A stretch of 33,402 nt of DNA, taken from assembly GCA_937899855.1 (NCBI GenBank), contig CALCCH010000730.1:1-33402 (forward strand), given 5' to 3'. Of this stretch, positions 15,164 to 24,481 are shown one piece after another (position 1 is the stretch's first letter; each line of letters begins with the position of its first letter). Source of the stretch: an uncultured Saprospirales bacterium (GTDB lineage Bacteria; Bacteroidota; Bacteroidia; Chitinophagales; Saprospiraceae). A model generated the notes under the pieces. The model saw only the letters and a program-made list of their open reading frames with translations, was not told where the DNA came from and did not search any database. The translations under genes and the position numbers were made by a program.

Positions 15164-17365
15164 TTAGTTGCCCATTTCGGACATAAACTTGATGCGGACC
15201 AACTGGATTTCTTCCATCGTAATATCGTCTTCCGCCAGCTCGGCGAAGGCGGCTTCGGTCGAATCGGTTTCCGCCTCGCTGAAGTAGTCGTAGATGTCTT
15301 CGCGGCTGTACTCGTCCAGATTTTCTTCGATGTAGTAATCGATATTGACCTTGGTCCCCGAGGCCACGATCATGTCGAGTTCGTGGATAAGCTCTTCCAT
15401 GGACAGGTTGTTGGAGGTAGCAATGTCGTACAGCGGAATTTTGCGATCGATCCCCTGGATGATGTTGACCTTGATCTTGGACTTGTTGGCGATCTGTTTG
15501 ATCAGAATTTCTTGGGGCCGGTCGATGTCGTTTTTCTCGACGTACTGTGCAATCAGCTTGGCGAAAGGATGTCCGTAGCGTTTGGCCTTACCCTGGCTAA
15601 CGCCGGTGATCTTGACCATATCGATTTCCGAAGTGGGGTACTGGGTGGCCATGTCCTCCAGGGAGGGATCCTGGAAGATGACGAAGGGGGGGATGCCCTT
15701 TTCCTTGGAGATGGATTTGCGCAGGTCCTTGAGGCGTTGGAGGAGGACTTTGTCGAGGGCGGCGGACTTGGCGTTGCTGCGCTCGTCGGTGGGGACTTCG
15801 AGATCGTAATCGTGGTTGATCGAGATTTGGAAGGGGGCTGGTTGGCGAATAAAGGCGCGTCCCTTGTCCGTCAGTTTGAGCAATCCGTAGTTCTCGATGT
15901 CCTTGTAGAGCAAATCGTGGAGCAGGGCGTGGCGGAAGATGGAATGCCAAAAGACGTCTCCTTTTTCCTTGCCCACACCGTAGAGCTCGAGCTTGTTGTG
16001 GCCAAAGCCGACCATCTCCTGGGTGTTTTTCCCCATCATAAAATCCACAAGGATTTTGATGCCGTAGTTCTCGTTGAGGGCTTCGATGGCTTGGAGGCCC
16101 TGGACGACTTCGGTCCGTACGGCGATGCGCTCCTTGGGGTGGAGACAATTGTCGCACATCTTGCTACAGCACTTTTCGTCAAATTGCTCGCCAAAGTAGT
16201 GAAGCAAGAAACGACGGCGGCAGGAGGTAGTCTCGGCGTAGGCGATGATTTCCTGCATCAGTTGATTGCCCATCTCGCGTTCGGCGACGGGTTTGTCGCG
16301 GAGAAATTTTTCCAGCCGCAGGATGTCCTTGTGGGAGTAAAAGGCGATGCAACGTCCTTCCAGTCCATCGCGCCCGGCCCGGCCGGTCTCCTGATAGTAA
16401 TTTTCGATGCTTTTGGGAATGTCGAAGTGGATCACAAAGCGCACGTCGGGCTTGTCGATGCCCATCCCAAAGGCGATGGTAGCCACGATGACGTCGACCT
16501 CTTCCATCAGAAAATCATCCTGGGTTTTGCTGCGCAACTTGGCGTCGAGTCCGGCGTGGTAGGGAGCGGCCTTGATGTCGTTGACCACGAGCAGGTGAGC
16601 AATTTCTTCGGCGGACTTGCGGCTCTGGACGTAGACGATGCCCGATTGGTCCGGCATGGTCTTGACGAGCTGGATGATGCTCCGAATGGTTTGGTCTCGT
16701 TTTCCCTTGGGGCGTACGTCGTAGAAGAGGTTGTCGCGGTTGAAGGAAGAGACAAAGCGGTTGACCCGATCCATATTGAGGTTCTTCATGATATCGGAGC
16801 GGACCTTGGGCGTGGCGGTCGCGGTGAGGGCGATCACGGGGATGTTGTTGTCGATGGAATTGATCATCGTACGGATGCGGCGGTACTCGGGGCGAAAATC
16901 ATGTCCCCATTCGGAGATACAGTGCGCTTCGTCGACGGCTACAAACGACAAATTGACGGCCTTAAAAAACTCGATGTTTTCGTCCTTGGTCAAAGTCTCG
17001 GGGGCGATGAAGAGCACCTTGGTCTTCCCTTCGATGATGTCGCGTTTGACTTTTTTCATCTGGACCTTGGTCAAGGAGGAATTGAGAAAATGAGCGATCT
17101 CGTCGTTTTTGCTGTGGCCGCGAATGGAATCCACCTGATTTTTCATCAGGGCGATCAGGGGGGAGATGACGATGGCGGTACCGGGTAGCATCATGGCGGG
17201 AAGTTGGTAGCACAGCGACTTTCCCCCGCCGGTGGGCATGATGACGAACGTATCTTTGCCTTCTAAAACGCTGTTGATAATTGCTTCTTGGGGGCCTTTG
17301 AACTGATTGAAACCAAAGTGTTTCTGTAATGCCTCGAGAGGAGATTCATTGGTTACGGTCATCAT
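15164..17365 (-). CDS. recQ: ATP-dependent DNA helicase RecQ
   Basis: RecQ unwinds DNA 3' to 5' in recombination and fork repair. The 733-aa protein has Walker A PTGGGKS (44-50), the DEAH box in AVDEAHCISEWGHDFRPEYR (143-162), helicase motifs V-VI with ATIAFGMGIDKPDVRFVIH and YYQETGRAGRDGLEGRC, and the zinc site CRRRFLLHYFGEQF...CCSKMCDNC. An RQC winged helix and an HRDC domain follow (LLQRLKDLRKSISKEKGIPP onward). About 120 further residues of helical, acidic sequence form the C-terminus, as in other Bacteroidota RecQ proteins. ATG 17362 is an equally likely start. A 700-aa plus-strand frame opposite it is only a codon-bias shadow. Confidence 0.96.
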   Translation of the reverse strand: MMTVTNESPLEALQKHFGFNQFKGPQEAIINSVLEGKDTFVIMPTGGGKSLCYQLPAMMLPGTAIVISPLIALMKNQVDSIRGHSKNDEIAHFLNSSLTKVQMKKVKRDIIEGKTKVLFIAPETLTKDENIEFFKAVNLSFVAVDEAHCISEWGHDFRPEYRRIRTMINSIDNNIPVIALTATATPKVRSDIMKNLNMDRVNRFVSSFNRDNLFYDVRPKGKRDQTIRSIIQLVKTMPDQSGIVYVQSRKSAEEIAHLLVVNDIKAAPYHAGLDAKLRSKTQDDFLMEEVDVIVATIAFGMGIDKPDVRFVIHFDIPKSIENYYQETGRAGRDGLEGRCIAFYSHKDILRLEKFLRDKPVAEREMGNQLMQEIIAYAETTSCRRRFLLHYFGEQFDEKCCSKMCDNCLHPKERIAVRTEVVQGLQAIEALNENYGIKILVDFMMGKNTQEMVGFGHNKLELYGVGKEKGDVFWHSIFRHALLHDLLYKDIENYGLLKLTDKGRAFIRQPAPFQISINHDYDLEVPTDERSNAKSAALDKVLLQRLKDLRKSISKEKGIPPFVIFQDPSLEDMATQYPTSEIDMVKITGVSQGKAKRYGHPFAKLIAQYVEKNDIDRPQEILIKQIANKSKIKVNIIQGIDRKIPLYDIATSNNLSMEELIHELDMIVASGTKVNIDYYIEENLDEYSREDIYDYFSEAETDSTEAAFAELAEDDITMEEIQLVRIKFMSEMGN

Positions 17366-17650
17366 AGGAATAAAACTTTTAATTAAAGCACCGAGTTCTT
17401 TTGTGGTTCATGGGGATCGAATTAACTTGGCCCCCGGTGCGTATAAAAATAAAAAAAACTATTCAAGCACCTACTGTTCAACGCAATCTTTACCGCTTCT
17501 TAGGTTCTTTAACGGCAAAGCTCTGTATGTGTTGAACAAGTTGTCGTTCTTTTGAATAATTGATAACGTAAATAGGGGCAATTCTGTGTATCAAATAGGG
17601 AATGTAAAAGTATCGTTTTTACAAAAGCGGACAAAAATAAAAAATTAATC

Positions 17651-18619
17651 GTGAAAAACGAAGCACTGATCGCGAAAACTGCCCTCCGTTCTCTGGAGAT
17701 CGAAGCGGCCACGATCGAGGGCCTCAAGGCCAGTATCGACGACAGTTTTTTGGCCGTGGTGAATCGGATTTTTTGCTGTTCGGGGCGGGTCATCGTGACG
17801 GGAATTGGCAAGAGCGCCCTGATTGCCCAAAAGATCGTAGCTACCCTCAATTCGACGGGCACGCCCGCCCTTTTCATGCACGCCGCCGATGCCATCCACG
17901 GCGATCTGGGCATGGTCCAAGCCGACGACCTCGTGCTCTGCCTGTCCAAAAGTGGCGCCACCGCCGAAATCAAAGTCCTCGTCCCCTTCGTTCGCCAACT
18001 GGGGAGCTGCCTCGTCGGTATGGTGAGCAACCGCGATTCCTACCTCGCCCGCCAAGCGGACTATATCCTCCACACCCCCATCGACCAGGAAGCCGACCCC
18101 AATAACCTGGCACCTACCGCCAGTACCACCGCTCAAATGGCCCTCGGTGATGCCCTCGCCGCCGCCCTCCTGGCCCTGCGGGGCTTTGGCGCCAAAGACT
18201 TCGCCCAGTTTCACCCCGGTGGTGCCCTGGGCAAACAGCTCTACCTCCGCATCCGCGACCTCTATCCCCAAAACGAACGCCCCGCCGTGGGCCCCGACGC
18301 CAGCCTACGCCAAGCCATCCTCGAAATCACCAGCAAACGACTCGGTGCCACCGCGGTCGTCGATGAAAACGATGGCCTGCTGGGCATCATCACCGATGGT
18401 GACCTCCGCCGGATGCTCGAACGGGGGGAGGATACCAGCCGTCTGCGCGCCGCCGAAATCATGAGCCCGCAGCCCAAAACCATTGGCCCCGATGCGCTGG
18501 CCGTACGGGGCTTGGCGACCCTGCGGGAATACAGCATCACCCAATTGGTGGTGGCCGACGAGGCCCGCTACCTGGGGATGATCCACCTCCACGATTTGAT
18601 CCGGGAGGGCCTCCTGTGA
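17651..18619 (+). CDS. kdsD: Arabinose-5-phosphate isomerase (KpsF/GutQ family)
   Basis: KdsD converts ribulose-5-phosphate to arabinose-5-phosphate, the first step of Kdo synthesis for LPS. The 322-aa protein has an N-terminal SIS domain: TGIGKSALIAQKIVATLNST with GIGKS at 51-55, HAADAIHGDLGM, CLSKSGATAEI and NLAPTASTTAQMALGDAL. Two CBS domains follow in the last 120 residues (ILEITSKRLGATAVVDENDG, GIITDGDLRRMLERGED, then SPQPKTIGPDALAVRGLATL). It starts with GTG at 17651; no in-frame ATG precedes it closely. Its TGA overlaps the GTG of the next gene by 4 nt, so they form one operon with the lipoprotein and the 775-aa protein. The SIS EAxP segment reads QEADPNNLAPT, slightly unusual. Confidence 0.95.
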   Translation: MKNEALIAKTALRSLEIEAATIEGLKASIDDSFLAVVNRIFCCSGRVIVTGIGKSALIAQKIVATLNSTGTPALFMHAADAIHGDLGMVQADDLVLCLSKSGATAEIKVLVPFVRQLGSCLVGMVSNRDSYLARQADYILHTPIDQEADPNNLAPTASTTAQMALGDALAAALLALRGFGAKDFAQFHPGGALGKQLYLRIRDLYPQNERPAVGPDASLRQAILEITSKRLGATAVVDENDGLLGIITDGDLRRMLERGEDTSRLRAAEIMSPQPKTIGPDALAVRGLATLREYSITQLVVADEARYLGMIHLHDLIREGLL

Positions 18620-19650
18620 GAAGCGCTTGGCTGCTCCCCTTGCTGGCCCTACTGGCCTGCCAGTCCCCCCCGGAGGTTCGCCACCGGGTCCAACCGAGTT
18701 TTTACCACTGGCAAAGTGCCCTGGCGCTGACCGAGTTGGAAACCGCCCGGATGGACAGCCTGGGCGTGGAGGCGGTCTACCTCCGTTATTTTGACCTCGA
18801 CTGGAGCGAAAGTTACCAGCAGGTGGTTCCGGTAGCGGTGCTGACGGTCGCCGAGCCCTGGGATCCCAAGCGGGCGGTGATCCCCACGGTATTCATCACC
18901 AACCGCAGCCTGACCCGACCGGACTTGGCACTCGATACCCTAGCCCATCGGATGGCTGCCAAAATCGAGCGGATCAGCCGCGAGCTGGGCCAGCCTCCAA
19001 TCCAGCAGCTCCAGATCGACTGCGACTGGACGGAGCGCAGTCGGGAAGCCTATTTCCAGCTCCTGGAGCATTTGCGGACGCATTTTCCTCAAGTCCTGTT
19101 CTCCGCTACCATTCGCCTCCACCAAATCAAATATCCCGAGCGCACCGGTGTACCGCCCGTGGATCGGGGCATGTTGATGTTTTACAACGTCGACGACGTA
19201 GCGGATCCCACCACTCAGAATTCCATCCTCGACTGGCCGGTTGCCGAGGCCTACCTCGGCCGGCTGCCCGATTACCCCCTGGATCTGGACCTGGCCCTAC
19301 CGATTTTTGCCTGGGGGGCGGTATTTCGGGAGGGGCGGCTCTTGCGACTCCTCAACAACTTGCGTCGCTCCGACCTGCGCGACAGTACGCGTTTTCGCTC
19401 CGGGGAGGTGGGTTGGGTCGAGCTGTCGAAAAGTACGTATCTTCAGGGGCACTATTTGTACCGGGGGGATCGCATCCGACTGGAGGCGGTGACCAGGGAG
19501 GACTTACTGGGGGTAGTGAGGCAGCTGCGCCCCCTCCTGCGGAACAACGACTTGCACCTCGCTTTTTACCATCTGGATACGACCACCTTAAAGCACTACC
19601 CACATGCCGACCTTCAAGACATTGTACAAAGCCTTTCCGCAGCGCATTAG
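18616..19650 (+). CDS. Lipoprotein of unknown function
   Basis: The 344-aa protein starts at a GTG that overlaps the kdsD stop. The leader RSAWLLPLLALLACQ is a lipoprotein signal, with the lipobox LLAC and Cys at residue 15. The mature part has alternating beta and alpha segments, for example VEAVYLRYFDLDW, PIQQLQIDCDWTERSREAYF and QVLFSATIRLHQIKY, then MLMFYNVDD and LDLDLALPIFAWG. This looks like a TIM-barrel-type fold of the glycoside-hydrolase kind, and QIDCDW and MFYNVDD are likely active-site strands. Resemblance to DUF3142 is possible but uncertain. It overlaps the following gene by 47 nt, so the two are translationally linked and probably act together in the envelope. Confidence 0.78.
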   Translation: MRSAWLLPLLALLACQSPPEVRHRVQPSFYHWQSALALTELETARMDSLGVEAVYLRYFDLDWSESYQQVVPVAVLTVAEPWDPKRAVIPTVFITNRSLTRPDLALDTLAHRMAAKIERISRELGQPPIQQLQIDCDWTERSREAYFQLLEHLRTHFPQVLFSATIRLHQIKYPERTGVPPVDRGMLMFYNVDDVADPTTQNSILDWPVAEAYLGRLPDYPLDLDLALPIFAWGAVFREGRLLRLLNNLRRSDLRDSTRFRSGEVGWVELSKSTYLQGHYLYRGDRIRLEAVTREDLLGVVRQLRPLLRNNDLHLAFYHLDTTTLKHYPHADLQDIVQSLSAAH

Positions 19651-21931
19651 TCGCCACGCTGCCCTCCTCTGCTTCGTCATCGCCAGCCTGTTGCCCCTGC
19701 GCCTGTCCCGGGCTTGTGGCTTTTTCTTCGAATTTTCGGGTTATTCCCTCCTGCAGAATAATCTGGTGGACCGCGGACTGGACTACGCGCCCTACTACCT
19801 GGATTTCGAAAACTTCTACCACGACCTTCCGGGGCGGGATTCGGTGCAGATGAAGAGCAACTTACAGGAGTGGCACGAGCGCTTTTGCGAAGACCAACCC
19901 ATTGCCGATCTCCAGCAGGTGATTTACGATACCTCGGTCGACGAGCTGAAGGTGTTGCGTACGGCGGCGAGTAGTAAAAAAATCAACGTGCCTTCCCGGC
20001 TGTTCGAAAACCTTTTCGCCCGCCACCTCAAGGAGCACCAGTGCCTGGAGACGATCAACTATTTGATTTTTGCCAAACGTTGTGAACCCCACGCCACGCA
20101 CGCCAGTGATCCCTGGGATCCCGTACCGCGCAATCAATCCGCCATGCGGGGCCTGATCGACGAGGGGCTGCGGCTGTTCAAAAAGACCAAGTCGCATTAC
20201 ATCAAACTGCGTTATGCCTACCAACTCGTTCGCCTGACGCACTACGCCGGGGATTACGAGCGAACGCTGGAACTGTACGATTTTCTCCTGCCCAAGATCG
20301 ACAACTCGCCCAGCATCCTGGAGGACTGGATTTTGGGACACCAGGCGGGGGCTCTGATGGCCCTGGGTAAAAATGTGGAGGCCTCCTACCTCTACGCCCT
20401 GATCTTTCAACGCAGCCCCAGCAAGCGCGAATCGGCCTACCGCAGTTTTAAGATCGAGACCCAGGAGGACTGGCACCGGTGCCAACTGCTTTGCGAAGAC
20501 GATCCCGAGCGCGCCACGCTGTACGCCCTGCGCGCCCACGCCGAGGACAGCCGCGCGGCGGAAGAGATGGCCGAGATTTACCGCCTCGATCCGCACAACG
20601 AGAACTTGGAGCTGCTGTTGGTGCGGGAGATCCGCGAATTGGAAAAAGACTTTCTGGGGAAGGAATTCAACGATGAAAAAAGAAACAACGCGCGCTTCTT
20701 TGGGATTCCCCGCTCGGAAGCGGAAACCTATCTGGGGGATTTACAAACCTTGGTGCAGCGTTTGGCGGCGGAGGGCGCGGTGCGGCGACCACTGTTGTGG
20801 CGGATGGCCAACGCTTACCTGACCATGCTGAGTGGAGAGCTCTTTGTGGCACAGGATAGTTTTGCCTTGCTGGAGCCCCTGGTACCGACGGGGCCCCTGC
20901 GCGAACAACTCCAGGCCTTTCAGCTGGGGCTGCGCATCAACCTGATGGACGTCATGACCTTCGAAAACGAGGCCTTCGTCGACGATTTGATCCACAACGC
21001 CCCCTACTACCGGCAAAACCCCTACTTCCCCGACTTTGTCAACGACCGCATGGCCTACGTCTACCGGCGCGACGGGCACCCCGGTATGGCCTTCCGCTGT
21101 CGGTACCGCCTGAGTGACCTCAAGCCCAATCCCCAGCTGCCCATCCTCGACGACTTGCTCCAAATCTCGGACAGTACCGATGCGGAGGGGCGAATCAATG
21201 GCCTCCACCAATCCTTTATGATCGATGCTGCGGGCAACAATATCCGCGACGAACTGCTCGATATGAAGGGGACCCTGCTCATGAGTCAGGGCAAGTGGGA
21301 AGCGGCCCTGGAGGTCTTTCGCCAGATCCCGCTGGGGGTACGCGACCAATACCAGTTTAATCCCTTTACCGAGCGTTTCCGCGACTGCGTTCACTGCCCC
21401 ACGCGCGATACGGTTTTTTACAACAAGATGGAATTGATCGAGGAATTGTTTGACCTCGAATACAAGGCCAAATCGGATCCGGAGTTTGGGGCGCTCTACT
21501 TTTACCGACTGGGGATTGCGCATTACAACCTCAGCTACTTTGGCGATTCCTGGCAGGTGATGGATTACTACCGGAGCGGGGCCAACTGGGATTACGATGC
21601 GGACGGGGTTTTTACCGATTGGTACTTTCCCTACGGCAATCGGGAGAATCGAGATTGTAGCCTGGCCCTGTCCTACTTCGAACGGGCGCGAACCTTGGCC
21701 CACGATGTGGAGCTGGCGGCGAAGGCCACTTATATGGCGGCGCGCTGCGAGCAGAACAACTACTTCATTAGTCGGGAATACGACTACCGCCCCTACAACC
21801 GGCAGATGCCCGTGGTCCCGGAGCGGTACCGCCAATATTTTCGGATATTGAACCAGGACTACGCCAATACGGCGTTTTATCGGGAGATTATTGCGGAATG
21901 TAAGTATTTTGAGGCTTATTCAAGAAAATAA
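19604..21931 (+). CDS. Large exported helical-repeat protein of unknown function
   Basis: The 775-aa protein begins with a signal-like segment (HAALLCFVIASLLPLRLSRA, about 18-37) followed by CGFFFEFSGYSLLQNNLVD. Residues about 100-770 are helical hairpins with TPR/SEL1-like spacing, for example KLRYAYQLVRLTHYAGDYER, TLELYDFLLPKIDNSP and LGKNVEASYLYALIFQRSP. It has a Cys-bearing FRDCVHCPTRD near 585-595 and many Tyr near the C-terminus. I do not recognise a named family. It overlaps the upstream lipoprotein by 47 nt. That fixed pairing suggests that the lipoprotein and this TPR-like protein form a periplasmic or outer-membrane complex. The minus-strand frames opposite it are shadows. Confidence 0.82.
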   Translation: MPTFKTLYKAFPQRISRHAALLCFVIASLLPLRLSRACGFFFEFSGYSLLQNNLVDRGLDYAPYYLDFENFYHDLPGRDSVQMKSNLQEWHERFCEDQPIADLQQVIYDTSVDELKVLRTAASSKKINVPSRLFENLFARHLKEHQCLETINYLIFAKRCEPHATHASDPWDPVPRNQSAMRGLIDEGLRLFKKTKSHYIKLRYAYQLVRLTHYAGDYERTLELYDFLLPKIDNSPSILEDWILGHQAGALMALGKNVEASYLYALIFQRSPSKRESAYRSFKIETQEDWHRCQLLCEDDPERATLYALRAHAEDSRAAEEMAEIYRLDPHNENLELLLVREIRELEKDFLGKEFNDEKRNNARFFGIPRSEAETYLGDLQTLVQRLAAEGAVRRPLLWRMANAYLTMLSGELFVAQDSFALLEPLVPTGPLREQLQAFQLGLRINLMDVMTFENEAFVDDLIHNAPYYRQNPYFPDFVNDRMAYVYRRDGHPGMAFRCRYRLSDLKPNPQLPILDDLLQISDSTDAEGRINGLHQSFMIDAAGNNIRDELLDMKGTLLMSQGKWEAALEVFRQIPLGVRDQYQFNPFTERFRDCVHCPTRDTVFYNKMELIEELFDLEYKAKSDPEFGALYFYRLGIAHYNLSYFGDSWQVMDYYRSGANWDYDADGVFTDWYFPYGNRENRDCSLALSYFERARTLAHDVELAAKATYMAARCEQNNYFISREYDYRPYNRQMPVVPERYRQYFRILNQDYANTAFYREIIAECKYFEAYSRK

Positions 21932-21943
21932 AGATCAGCGACT

Positions 21944-22693
21944 ATGATTTTTCCCATTGGCGACGACCAGGTAAAAGGGGGCTATTTTCCCCTGTTTAGT
22001 TATGGCTTTATCGTACTCAATGTGGGGATTTTTTTCCTACAACTCAGCGTACCGGGCAATTTGATTTGCGAGTGGGGTTCGATTCCCGAGGAGATTGTGG
22101 CGGGCAAGGATTGGGGCACCCTACTCAGCAGTATGTTTATGCACGGAGGGTGGATGCACCTTATTGGGAACATGCTTTTCCTCTGGATTTTTGCCGACAA
22201 CATCGAGGCGACCATTGGGAATTTCAACTTCCTGGCCTTTTATCTGCTCGGTGGCCTGGCGGCTTCGGCGGCACACATTTATTTCAGCATCGGCGATCCG
22301 GGCCTGGCCTGCTGTGCCGTCTGCCAAACCATCGACTGCGCGGGCAGTCTGCCGGCCTGTGAGGGGTCCATTCCGACCGTCGGGGCCAGTGGGGCCATCT
22401 CGGCCGTGATGGGGGCCTACCTGGTCATGTTTCCCAAGTCGCGGGTCCGGATGTTGGTCGTGATCTTTTTTAGCAGTTTTCGAATTCCCGCCTTTCTCTT
22501 CCTCGGTTTTTGGATTGGGCAGCAACTGCTCAGTGGCTTCGCCTCACTACAACCCGATGCGGTGCAGTCGAGTACGGCTTGGCTGGCACACATCGGTGGC
22601 TTCTTCTCTGGCGTCTTGTTGGGCCTTATCGCTCGGTTGAGCAAGCGTCCCCAACGGGCCGCACCCCGTGCCCAGCCCGGTGACTACGTCTGA
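21944..22693 (+). CDS. Rhomboid-family intramembrane serine protease
   Basis: Rhomboids cut transmembrane substrates inside the lipid bilayer. The 249-aa protein has six to seven membrane helices. The oxyanion segment is MHGGWMHLIGNM with H72 and N76. The catalytic serine is in GASGAI (S149) and the partner histidine in AHIGGF (H216), so the dyad is complete. The loop before the serine is unusual: CC-x2-C-x4-C-x6-C at residues 123-139 (C123, C124, C127, C132, C139), which could bind metal or form disulfides. The gene follows the 775-aa protein by 12 bp and is probably in the same operon, but it may also be independent. Confidence 0.93.
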   Translation: MIFPIGDDQVKGGYFPLFSYGFIVLNVGIFFLQLSVPGNLICEWGSIPEEIVAGKDWGTLLSSMFMHGGWMHLIGNMLFLWIFADNIEATIGNFNFLAFYLLGGLAASAAHIYFSIGDPGLACCAVCQTIDCAGSLPACEGSIPTVGASGAISAVMGAYLVMFPKSRVRMLVVIFFSSFRIPAFLFLGFWIGQQLLSGFASLQPDAVQSSTAWLAHIGGFFSGVLLGLIARLSKRPQRAAPRAQPGDYV

Positions 22694-23281
22694 GTCCCGA
22701 AACTTAATTGATTCAGGACTATTAATAGTCGCAGAAATTGCCTATCTTATTACAGGTACTGTGAAGTAAACGGAAATGACCATTGATCTTTCACCACACC
22801 AGCAGTGCTATCATAAAACATCCGCTTTCTTCCCCCGGGATCGAAAGTGGTAACACACCTGCGGTAGATGGTTCTACCGACTCATCACCCCGTAGCACTC
22901 CGCAGTCATCCGAAACGTTAGCCCGTCGAATGAGTGGCCCGATTAACCATCCCGTCCCCTTCGGTGAGCTAGCGCTTCGCTGCTGCCGCTAATTCCCCGT
23001 TTTCCTTCCCATTCATTTTCCAGAAAATATTTATCTACCGCCGCGCTTTCCCGATGGGGAAGGATGCGGATTTACTGTAATATTACCAGCATGCTGTTAC
23101 TTGCCAAAGGTGGGTCGTTGGGGCTGCGGATTGGGTGGATTGGGGCTGCGGTGGGGTGGAGAGCTGGGGCAAAAGTCCGTTTTTGCGTAACCAAACCTTC
23201 CGGTGGGGGTACCGATATTGAAAGAGTCGACTACACCAACTGGAGCTCCAGTCCATTAAACGTTTCATCAAAATTACTACC
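22694..23281. other. 588-bp intergenic region
   Basis: No coding frame is convincing. The region starts with a perfect 14-bp palindrome, GACTATTAATAGTC, at 22717-22730. A 12-bp direct repeat, TTGGGGCTGCGG, occurs at 23118-23129 and 23140-23151. The last 100 bp should hold the promoter and leader of the metalloprotease gene. I see no tRNA, RNA gene or IS end here. Confidence 0.5.
22717..22730. repeat. Perfect 14-bp palindrome
   Basis: GACTATTAATAGTC equals its own reverse complement and sits 24 bp after the rhomboid stop codon. It is not followed by a T-run, so it is not an intrinsic terminator. A protein-binding site or a chance palindrome are both possible. Confidence 0.45.
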
Positions 23282-24430
23282 ATGAAATTGAAGTTTTTAT
23301 ACCTGTTATGTCTAATTAGCCTGTTCTCCTGCGGGAAGGAACAATTGGAACCCGTGGAGCAATCGCTTGAGCTGACGGCTACCGAACGGGAACACCTCTG
23401 TGAAATGGGGTACGACCAAGTGGATGAGGTACTGGAAGAATACGTCCGGGTGGAGGGAGATGTGCTGGTCTACCGGCCCGCCCTACACCAGCCGAGTTTT
23501 ATCGACCGCCCCGCTTGGTACGATGCGGGCAAGGAGGCGATTGATCGCCAACTGACCCTCAAGCAAGTCGACCAGGTGATTGCCTACGATAATTTGACCA
23601 TCAAGGCCTACGTCGAAGGTTTTAGCGCCAGCTTCCTCCCCGAGATCGTGCTCGCGGCCCGGGTGTGGAATTCCCAGTTCCGCTGTCAGGTTCGCTTCGA
23701 ATTGACGCGGGAACCCCTGGGGGCGGATATGACCATCCGCAACAGTACCAACATCACCTTTGGCCAGGCCTGTGCTCCCTTTAATGGCCAAGTGGGCAAT
23801 TTGATTGAACTCAACGAATTCGGTTTGCTCAATACCCCCGTTTTCTTTACCAGTCCGAACTGTGGCCCCATTACTCGCACCTTCAACATCCAGGAACGGG
23901 TCAATGTCATCATTCACGAAATGGGGCATAGCCTGGGCTTTTTCCACGCCGATGCCAACGCCCACACGGTCACGGGGACCGACGCTTGTGGTACTACGTT
24001 CAGCGGCGACGGCTTCTTCCTCCACGGCACCACCGCCAACGACATCACCTCCGTGATGACCTCCGGCCCCATCCAGTTCAGTACGGGCGATTGTACCATC
24101 AACGGAATCAATGCCGCCGACCTGCGCGCCGCCCAAATGCTTTACCCCGACCCCGATCCGATCGACATCCCCGACATCGCCAGCCTCACCACGGTGAGCG
24201 GCAACCTCCGGCGCGTGACGATCGCCTATCCCGCCAATCCGGCCTACTATCAATTGGAAATTTGCGTCCAACCCTCGGGAGGACCCCTCCGTTGTTTCCG
24301 TACGATCGCCGATCAGAATTCTTACGACTTTCTCTCACCACCGGGCTTTACGCTGGTCCGCGTTTCGGGACTCAACTACCGCGGCGATTTTCAAACGAAT
24401 TTTGTACAGGATGGGGTCGTCTTCCCCTAA
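23282..24430 (+). CDS. M57-like zinc metalloprotease lipoprotein
   Basis: The 382-aa protein has a lipoprotein leader (MKLKFLYLLCLISLFSCGKE, lipobox LFSC, C17), so it is anchored to a membrane facing the periplasm or surface. Its zinc site is IHEMGHSLGFFH (211-222), the HExxHxxGxxH motif of metzincin-type peptidases, here of the dual-action HEIGH/M57 kind. A later Met-turn-like ITSVMTSGP follows (255-263). A cysteine-containing catalytic region surrounds it (C135, C164, C194, C236, C271). The C-terminal ~90 residues look like an FN3-type beta domain (LRRVTIAYPANPAYYQLEIC). The gene is monocistronic and converges with the O-antigen-ligase gene, 51 bp away. The substrate is unknown. Confidence 0.88.
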   Translation: MKLKFLYLLCLISLFSCGKEQLEPVEQSLELTATEREHLCEMGYDQVDEVLEEYVRVEGDVLVYRPALHQPSFIDRPAWYDAGKEAIDRQLTLKQVDQVIAYDNLTIKAYVEGFSASFLPEIVLAARVWNSQFRCQVRFELTREPLGADMTIRNSTNITFGQACAPFNGQVGNLIELNEFGLLNTPVFFTSPNCGPITRTFNIQERVNVIIHEMGHSLGFFHADANAHTVTGTDACGTTFSGDGFFLHGTTANDITSVMTSGPIQFSTGDCTINGINAADLRAAQMLYPDPDPIDIPDIASLTTVSGNLRRVTIAYPANPAYYQLEICVQPSGGPLRCFRTIADQNSYDFLSPPGFTLVRVSGLNYRGDFQTNFVQDGVVFP

Positions 24431-24481
24431 GCTGGTTTCTAAGTACTCCCCAAAGCGGAGTTAGTTAATTGTGGATCTAAT

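Noticed and set aside
15086-17188. 700-codon open frame on the plus strand opposite recQ
   Set aside because: It is antisense to a complete, motif-rich RecQ, has low-complexity Val/Asp/Gly composition, and comes from the GC-rich third positions of recQ.
19862-21835. Long minus-strand frames opposite the 775-aa protein
   Set aside because: They are shadows in GC-rich coding DNA. They have no motif, and the plus-strand gene has a signal peptide and overlaps its partner.
23118-23151. Twelve-bp direct repeat TTGGGGCTGCGG
   Set aside because: A short, G-rich repeat of two copies with no accompanying element; easily produced by slippage.
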